Source: Rhodospirillaceae bacterium (GTDB lineage Bacteria; Pseudomonadota; Alphaproteobacteria; Rhodospirillales; UBA2165). From it: 45,290 bases of DNA. Of this stretch, positions 40,841 to 45,290 are shown piece by piece. Position 1 is the stretch's first letter; each line of letters begins with the position of its first letter. The DNA lies in contig JABIHH010000012.1 of the NCBI GenBank assembly GCA_018649725.1, forward strand, positions 1-45,290, read 5' to 3'. The notes under the pieces are model-generated. The model did no database searches and was not told the origin of the DNA. It saw only the letters and a list, made by a program, of their open reading frames with translations. Both the position numbers and the translations under genes were made by a program.

Positions 40841-41878
40841 CTAAGAACCAACAGCCTCTTCGGATATCACCTGGTTGCGACCGCGGTTTTTTGCCGCATA
40901 GAGCGCCGTATCTGCCCGAGCAACAACCTGCGACAAGGGCTCGCCAAAATCATATTTAGAGACGCCAATTGAAAGCGTAATCGCGCCAAGATCCTCGCCG
41001 GTCGCCTTGTTGTTAATTTGTTGCCGGGCGACCCGCTCGCGAATGCTCTCGGCTAAGTGAACTGCAGATTTTAAAGTGGTATGCGGTAAAATCACGCAGA
41101 ATTCCTCACCACCATATCGCGCCGCGGTATCTTGGCCTTTGATGCAATCTTTCAAAATATGAGCCAACAACTGCAACACCTGATCGCCGCTTTGATGACC
41201 ATGATTGTCATTAAACTTTTTGAAGTAATCGATATCCATCATCAACAGACACATTTCTTCGCCATCTTCCATCATCCTGGCGGCTGTATCGCGGAGTTTA
41301 ATGTCGAAGCTTTTGCGGTTGGCAATGCCCGTTAACCCGTCCGTCGCTGCTTCTTTACGGGTAACTTCAATCTCGTTGCGAAGGGTTGCGACTTCAGAGG
41401 CCGCAGCGGCCAAGCGTTCTTCTTGAACTTTTGAGCGCTCTTCCATTTGTTTGGTGGCATTTAAAACGCCGGCAATAATTTCGGTCGCTCCGTCCGGTAC
41501 CGATTGCCCGGCCAATTCACCAGAAGCCCCCGACAACACAACGCCAAAATCGGCTGCGTTTGAGCCCGCCTCATCGAGATACTTTACCGCTTGGCGAATA
41601 ACCTGCTCCATATTCGTTGAGACATTATCAAGCACAGCGCTTTCCGTATTCAGGGAGAAATACTGATCATAGATCTTGGCGCATTGTTCAGCATCAAACA
41701 CTTGATTATTGTCCAACAAGACATCGATCGTGCGTTTCAAATCGGGATAAGAATCCGCAAAGTAGTGAAACCAAACCATATAATTGATCGGATCGGCAGG
41801 CACCTCCAACTCGATCATTTTATTGATTGCCAATTGAGCGACTGTGGTAACGCCTTTGATTGTGTTGGATTGCACCAA
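40841..41878 (-). CDS. GGDEF diguanylate cyclase
   Basis: 345 residues. The N-terminal part (about 1-140) is helical with no recognised domain; a coiled coil at about 140-180 leads into a GGDEF domain (about 178-335) with DGLTGIANRKSFD, LMMDIDYFKKFNDNHGH and GGEEF at 256-260. All residues for making cyclic di-GMP from two GTP are present. The inhibitory site four residues before (normally RxxD) is KGQD, so feedback control may be weak. No membrane segment, so it is cytosolic. It could feed the PilZ protein encoded at 12349-13500. It diverges from the unknown exported protein gene at 42074. Confidence 0.95.
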   Translation of the reverse strand: MVQSNTIKGVTTVAQLAINKMIELEVPADPINYMVWFHYFADSYPDLKRTIDVLLDNNQVFDAEQCAKIYDQYFSLNTESAVLDNVSTNMEQVIRQAVKYLDEAGSNAADFGVVLSGASGELAGQSVPDGATEIIAGVLNATKQMEERSKVQEERLAAAASEVATLRNEIEVTRKEAATDGLTGIANRKSFDIKLRDTAARMMEDGEEMCLLMMDIDYFKKFNDNHGHQSGDQVLQLLAHILKDCIKGQDTAARYGGEEFCVILPHTTLKSAVHLAESIRERVARQQINNKATGEDLGAITLSIGVSKYDFGEPLSQVVARADTALYAAKNRGRNQVISEEAVGS

Positions 41879-42073
41879 TTTCCTCTCCTAAATTTTATGT
41901 GCACATCTAATTTTGCCGTATTCTATCTTATAAATATTTGATCTGCAGGCCTAAAATTCAAGTGGCAATTTGTGAAGATTGAACCCTGATCCCACTCCTG
42001 GTAGCGTAGCGACAATAAAAAGCAGTAATTATAGGATAACGCCGCTAAATCGATAAGGCGGGGGGAGGTCAGG

Positions 42074-43687
42074 GTGAATAAAGCAGGTGTTGGTGCCTTA
42101 ATCGGGATAATCATCCTAATCGCCGGTGCGGGCTATTTCTGGTTCCTCCAACAAGAAAATCTGGCTAGAGAACAAACGGCAAAACGCCAAGCTGATATTG
42201 CGCGGCAAAAGCAAGCGTCTGTCTTTGATTTGACATCTAAGCAAGCGGGAGCTCTCGCCCTTAATAAATTAACCATCAGCAAAACTTCGCAGACGGATGT
42301 AGGAGAGTCTGATCAATATTTTGCGCTGTCGGTAAAAATCACAGATGGCAAAAAATTCGCTGATTTGTTGCACCAATTTTATAATAAACCCACCTCGCTT
42401 GTTGTCGTTACAGCTGAAAACGTCCGAGCCCCCCTCCCGGCCCTCGCCGCCCCTATTTTAATTTTGAGAAAAGGTGAGCTGGTGTATGCCGCCAATGGGA
42501 TCGCCCTACCCTTTGAAGCCTCACCTTCCGGCGGCGCTACTGACATTGCACTTGATATTCATTATCTCGACGATAAAGCGTCCAATGGTGATATCTCCAA
42601 ACTTCTAAACCTCGCCAAGCAACTTTCGGCGGGGCCCGTTCCATGGTCAACAGACCAGCGCGAAAAGCTTTTCGATAACAGCACGGCGTTGATCGCTCTG
42701 ATGAAGAATCGCCGTGCCAAGTTTTACGACAATTTGTGGCAAGTGCATATTGGGCCTGAGGGTAAAATGGTGACCGGCCGAGCAATGGCACTTAAAAATT
42801 CCACTGGCCGAATCGAGCTTACCGTTTCGGCTCGACCAGCGAAATTTTTATTGCCGAACGAGAAGGGTCAAACAATCGTTAGATCCAGCGAGATTGACCA
42901 ATTTCTGCACCACGGAAATTTACACAACAAAGACCTCCAGGTTAATTTTTGGCTTAACGAAGGAGAAGGGTTTGTCGATACCTGCCGCGACTTAAGCACC
43001 AGCCTACTCAAACAGGCAGGGCTTAGCCTCATGGATACATCGCTCGTGCTCTGGAGCCTTATTCACCGCCATGCGTGGTTTGCCAAGGATATCGACTATC
43101 AAACCGATTGCCTCGATGAAGCCCAGACAGCAGCCCTCAAAGAATTAAGATTGGCATTGCCAAATAAGAAGAACGCCCGCCAATCGACGCCGAGAAATGC
43201 CACGATGAATAAGATTTTAGCCACGCTGGTCAAGGTATTGCGTAACGATGATCCTGAATCCACCAAGGTTAATCTCTCTGCCATGATTGCGGAGAAAACG
43301 ACCTTGCTGGATCGCGCCGGTGTTTGGCTCTATGGCGAGCAGGTTTTGCAAAATGATGCTGGACGGATTATAGAATCGGCCAATCAACAGGCTGCAATCG
43401 ACCAACTATTTGCGCTGCCGGTTTCCCATTTTGGCTGTTTCAGCCGGGGTGATGGCCTCAAAGGTCGCCACCGAACAACCTTGGCGCAGTTCGGCGCCTC
43501 GACCGATTTATGGGAATTAGAATTTGCCTTTAACGCCAAGGGAAAAATAGCCGGTATTACATTAGATGAAGCGGATAACGAAACCATATGCCGGGCCATC
43601 GGAGATCGCCGGTCTGGTGAAAATGCCTGTTACTTTGCCAAGCGGGCGAAGAGTTTCCCCATCATTGCCAAAGCAAAATGCGGTTAA
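42074..43687 (+). CDS. Unrecognised membrane-anchored protein
   Basis: 537 residues from a GTG at 42074, preceded by the strong ribosome binding sequence GGGGGAGG. A single N-terminal membrane segment (VGALIGIIILIAGAGYFWFL) anchors a large soluble region, probably in the periplasm. A short charged helix (about 30-45) follows. No family is recognised; two cysteine-containing pairs (DTCRDLSTS, QTDCLDEAQ) and another near the C-terminus (CRAIGDRRSGENACYF) might form disulfides. Neither neighbour suggests a function. Confidence 0.75.
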   Translation: MNKAGVGALIGIIILIAGAGYFWFLQQENLAREQTAKRQADIARQKQASVFDLTSKQAGALALNKLTISKTSQTDVGESDQYFALSVKITDGKKFADLLHQFYNKPTSLVVVTAENVRAPLPALAAPILILRKGELVYAANGIALPFEASPSGGATDIALDIHYLDDKASNGDISKLLNLAKQLSAGPVPWSTDQREKLFDNSTALIALMKNRRAKFYDNLWQVHIGPEGKMVTGRAMALKNSTGRIELTVSARPAKFLLPNEKGQTIVRSSEIDQFLHHGNLHNKDLQVNFWLNEGEGFVDTCRDLSTSLLKQAGLSLMDTSLVLWSLIHRHAWFAKDIDYQTDCLDEAQTAALKELRLALPNKKNARQSTPRNATMNKILATLVKVLRNDDPESTKVNLSAMIAEKTTLLDRAGVWLYGEQVLQNDAGRIIESANQQAAIDQLFALPVSHFGCFSRGDGLKGRHRTTLAQFGASTDLWELEFAFNAKGKIAGITLDEADNETICRAIGDRRSGENACYFAKRAKSFPIIAKAKCG

Positions 43688-43760
43688 TTTGAAAACCACC
43701 CCAAAAACCATGTCTGGCACCGCCATATCAAGGGCAGCTTAAACAACCGAAAGAAAGACG

Positions 43761-44300
43761 ATGTCTCGAGTTTATTTGTCAGGCCCAGATATTTTTCACC
43801 CCAAAGCGTTAGAAATTGATGCCAATAAGAAAGCCATATGTGAGCGCTATGGTTTAGAAGGTGTCTCCCAATTAAATTTTGAAGGGGGCCGAGATTATAG
43901 CGGCGATGCTGCAAAAGCCGGTAATATTTTTAACCAAACCCGCGACCTGATCGAAAGTTGTAAACTGCTGGTCGCCAATATTTCGCCTTTCCGCGGCCCC
44001 AGTTTGGAAGTGAGTACCGCGCTGGAACTCGGTTTGATGCTGGGTTTTGGCCGACCGGTTGTCGGCTATAGTTTGGCTGGCGACAGCTACACCGACCGGC
44101 TGATGAAACTGCATCACGTATTCGAGCTGCCGCTCAGCGAAGATGGTGACAATCTACAGGCGCCGGATGGATTGCTGGTTGAAAATTTCGGCCTGGCTGA
44201 GGGGGCTTTGATTTCGGGCGCCTTACAATCAGCGAACATGCCGATCTCTGAAGATTTTGAAAGTGCAGTCCGTTGGGGCCGACGGCTTTTATCAGATTGA
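43761..44300 (+). CDS. Nucleoside 2-deoxyribosyltransferase-like protein
   Basis: 179 residues. The N-terminus VYLSGPDIFHP is the family's substrate-binding loop, followed by a D-x-x-x-S type segment (NQTRDLIESCKLLVANISPF) and the active-site region LEVSTALELGLMLGFGRPVVGYS, with E89 as likely nucleophile. These enzymes exchange the base of 2-deoxyribonucleosides, in salvage or in removal of damaged nucleosides. The exact substrate is unknown. A hairpin overlaps its stop, next to the convergent toxin gene. Confidence 0.85.
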   Translation: MSRVYLSGPDIFHPKALEIDANKKAICERYGLEGVSQLNFEGGRDYSGDAAKAGNIFNQTRDLIESCKLLVANISPFRGPSLEVSTALELGLMLGFGRPVVGYSLAGDSYTDRLMKLHHVFELPLSEDGDNLQAPDGLLVENFGLAEGALISGALQSANMPISEDFESAVRWGRRLLSD

Positions 44301-44310
44301 GATAATCTGA
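44292..44310. terminator. Inverted repeat between convergent genes
   Basis: TCAGATT-GAGAT-AATCTGA is a 7-base hairpin that overlaps the stop of the deoxyribosyltransferase-like gene and ends just before the end of vapC. No T run follows on either strand, so it would be a weak terminator at most. Confidence 0.35.
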
Positions 44311-44311
44311 G

Positions 44312-44719
44312 TTAAGCCGCCAAGACCCCAACATACCCGGCCTGACCGTAATCCATAATGCGCTGATCTCGAGTAACGACAGTGCCGCCGGCGAGCCGTG
44401 CCGTGGCAACAATCATGCGGTCTGCCTGATCTCCTTTAAAGGAGCCCGGCAAATTCACCGCTTCGACAGCAATTTCCGATGTCATGGGCTGAACTGAAAG
44501 GCCAGGTGCCCGAACGGCATCTTGCACCCAATGAGCTGCGGGCTGTGCCAGAACAACAATGCCCCGCTTTTCCCACATGGCCACTTCCCAGACAGCCGCC
44601 GCCGGTACAATCACATCTCCATCTGCCGCAGCCGTTTCAATGGCGGCGCGGGCCTCATCGCTCATCGCTTCAATTCCAGCCATCAGCCAAACCCAAACAT
44701 GTGTATCTAATACCAGCAC
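44312..44719 (-). CDS. vapC: PIN-domain toxin, VapC family
   Basis: 135 residues, PIN-domain endoribonuclease. Acidic residues are D5 (VLDTHVWVW), E45 (AVWEVAMWE), D98 or D100 (GDQADRMIVATA) and D118 (VVTRDQRI), the expected metal-binding set. The THVWVW start is typical of VapC toxins paired with Phd-type antitoxins. It lies 11 bases downstream of the antitoxin gene in the usual antitoxin-toxin order. A target RNA cannot be predicted. Confidence 0.93.
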   Translation of the reverse strand: MLVLDTHVWVWLMAGIEAMSDEARAAIETAAADGDVIVPAAAVWEVAMWEKRGIVVLAQPAAHWVQDAVRAPGLSVQPMTSEIAVEAVNLPGSFKGDQADRMIVATARLAGGTVVTRDQRIMDYGQAGYVGVLAA

Positions 44720-44730
44720 CTGTCATATTT

Positions 44731-44973
44731 CTAAGTAGCAGCCAAATCTTGCGGCTGGGAACCCGCCCCAACAATGTCGCCGGCCAGTGTCACTGAGCCT
44801 TTAAGCCAGCCAAAAGGCGAGCCCGGTTGTTCTTTGATCGGCACCAGGCGCGCCACTGGCTTACCGTGTTTGGTCACCGTGACCGAGCGCCGGTCTTGTG
44901 CAACGTCGTCCATTACCTTCAAACACGTCGCTTTAAATTCACCCGCGGGAAGCTCTTTTTCATCATTTTCCAT
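44731..44973 (-). CDS. Phd/YefM-type antitoxin
   Basis: 80 residues. The N-terminal part ELPAGEFKATCLKVMDDVAQDRR, then VTVTKHGKPVARLVP, is the Phd/YefM DNA-binding fold, and the C-terminal tail (from about 50, PGSPFGWLKGSVTLAGD) is the toxin-neutralising part, with a typical GWLKG sequence. It should block the VapC-like toxin and repress its own promoter. The short AT-rich direct repeat CCATTAA around the start codon could be part of the operator. Confidence 0.92.
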   Translation of the reverse strand: MENDEKELPAGEFKATCLKVMDDVAQDRRSVTVTKHGKPVARLVPIKEQPGSPFGWLKGSVTLAGDIVGAGSQPQDLAAT

Positions 44974-45098
44974 TAAAAATGTCCATTAATTATTACTATG
45001 GTTATTTTAATATGACCTGTTAATAGCAAACAAATTGAACACGGACAAGTGCCAAATCAAATCCTTGTCGAACGGACATTTATTAAAAGCAAAAATCT

Positions 45099-45156
45099 GT
45101 CCGCTTTTGCCCCGATAGCAGACAATATTCAGATTAGGTGAAAGAGTCCGCTTTTG
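45099..45156. repeat. 11-base direct repeat before the IS30 transposase
   Basis: GTCCGCTTTTG occurs at 45099-45109 and 45146-45156, upstream of the transposase start. It lies near the expected left end of the insertion sequence but is not clearly its terminal repeat. Confidence 0.5.
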
Positions 45157-45290
45157 ACGGTGGTCTCAACTGATCGACGCAACACTTTATCTTAATTGGA
45201 AAGATGGAGTGTTTAAAATGAGTAATAGAAGTCGTATTTATTTTACGAGTGAACAGAAGTCGGCGATATGGGATCGCTGGCAACGCGGCG
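45157..45290 (+). mobile_element. Left part of an IS30-family insertion sequence (cut by window edge)
   Basis: Contains the start of an IS30-type transposase gene. An inverted repeat (AACACT with AGTGTT, and ATCTT with AAGAT, about 45181-45215) lies just before the gene. The exact left terminus and any target duplication cannot be fixed, since the right end is outside the window. The border at about 45157 is a guess. Confidence 0.6.
45218..45290 (+). CDS. IS30-family transposase, N-terminal fragment
   Basis: The ATG at 45218 opens a frame that runs off the window. The 24 visible residues begin MSNRSRIYFTSEQKSAIWDR and continue WQRG, the N-terminal helix-turn-helix start found in IS30-family transposases, which are typically about 330-380 residues. 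A GATGGAG sequence upstream can act as ribosome binding site. Partial only because of the window edge. Confidence 0.82.
   Translation, partial: MSNRSRIYFTSEQKSAIWDRWQRG

Noticed and set aside
1..45290. CRISPR arrays, tRNA or rRNA genes
   Set aside because: No regularly spaced repeats and no tRNA-like or rRNA-like sequences were recognised by reading either strand; a dedicated search (tRNAscan-SE, CRISPR finder) was not possible.

Overview
The window looks like chromosomal DNA from a free-living, probably marine, alphaproteobacterium, with a mobile segment at the left end and an insertion sequence starting at the right end. The alphaproteobacterial assignment is an inference. It rests on the overall character of the core genes (glmU-glmS, uvrD-prmA, ClC with CBS domains), a TRAP transporter, DUF1501/DUF1800 secreted proteins, a deiodinase-like selenoprotein and moderate base composition. 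No rRNA or tRNA gene was seen.

Left accessory region (1-5416): a large serine recombinase, a roughly 650-base gene-free stretch rich in hairpins that ends in a terminator-like structure (candidate structured RNA), a SAM methyltransferase, two very small translationally coupled ORFs (the first a ribbon-helix-helix protein), and a clearly AT-richer cluster of small phage-like genes. Two of these encode short exported peptides. The segment stops at the 3' end of glmS, where a 16-base direct repeat containing a small hairpin lies two bases beyond the glmS stop. The 3' end of glmS is a classical insertion hot spot, but no Tn7 transposition gene is visible.

Core region A (5417-18365): glmU-glmS (UDP-GlcNAc synthesis) diverge from an LVIVD beta-propeller protein and a GT61-type glycosyltransferase. 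Then come a second glycosyltransferase, a GIY-YIG protein, an Hpt/pseudo-receiver/PilZ signalling protein, a TlpA-like thioredoxin, a CheY-like receiver, and a TRAP transporter operon (dctP-dctQ-dctM) followed by a VOC dioxygenase-like gene.

Core region B (18366-31032): a Dpp/Opp-type ABC transporter (two ATPases, two permeases, no binding protein) preceded by a possible 23-residue leader peptide; maleylacetoacetate isomerase; a selenoprotein of the iodothyronine-deiodinase-like family, whose reading frame is interrupted by an in-frame UGA followed by a good bacterial SECIS hairpin; a second VOC protein; pterin carbinolamine dehydratase; a caspase-like protease; a thiolase resembling 3-oxoadipyl-CoA thiolase; a 2-hydroxyacid dehydrogenase; and an adrenodoxin-reductase-type ferredoxin-NADP reductase. 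Several of these fit aromatic compound or aromatic amino acid breakdown, though they do not form one operon.

Core region C (31025-45290): uvrD-prmA, the secreted DUF1800-DUF1501 pair, an HtrA-like protein that has lost its catalytic His and Asp, a ClC chloride channel/antiporter with CBS domains, an HD-domain protein with a PhnZ-like ligand pattern, a GGDEF diguanylate cyclase, an unrecognised exported protein, a nucleoside deoxyribosyltransferase-like protein, a Phd/VapC toxin-antitoxin pair, and the start of an IS30-family transposase cut by the window edge.

The strongest discovery is the UGA-containing selenoprotein gene at 23537-24226, which ordinary gene calling splits into two hypothetical proteins. 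The candidate structured RNA at about 1930-2359 is the next most interesting.
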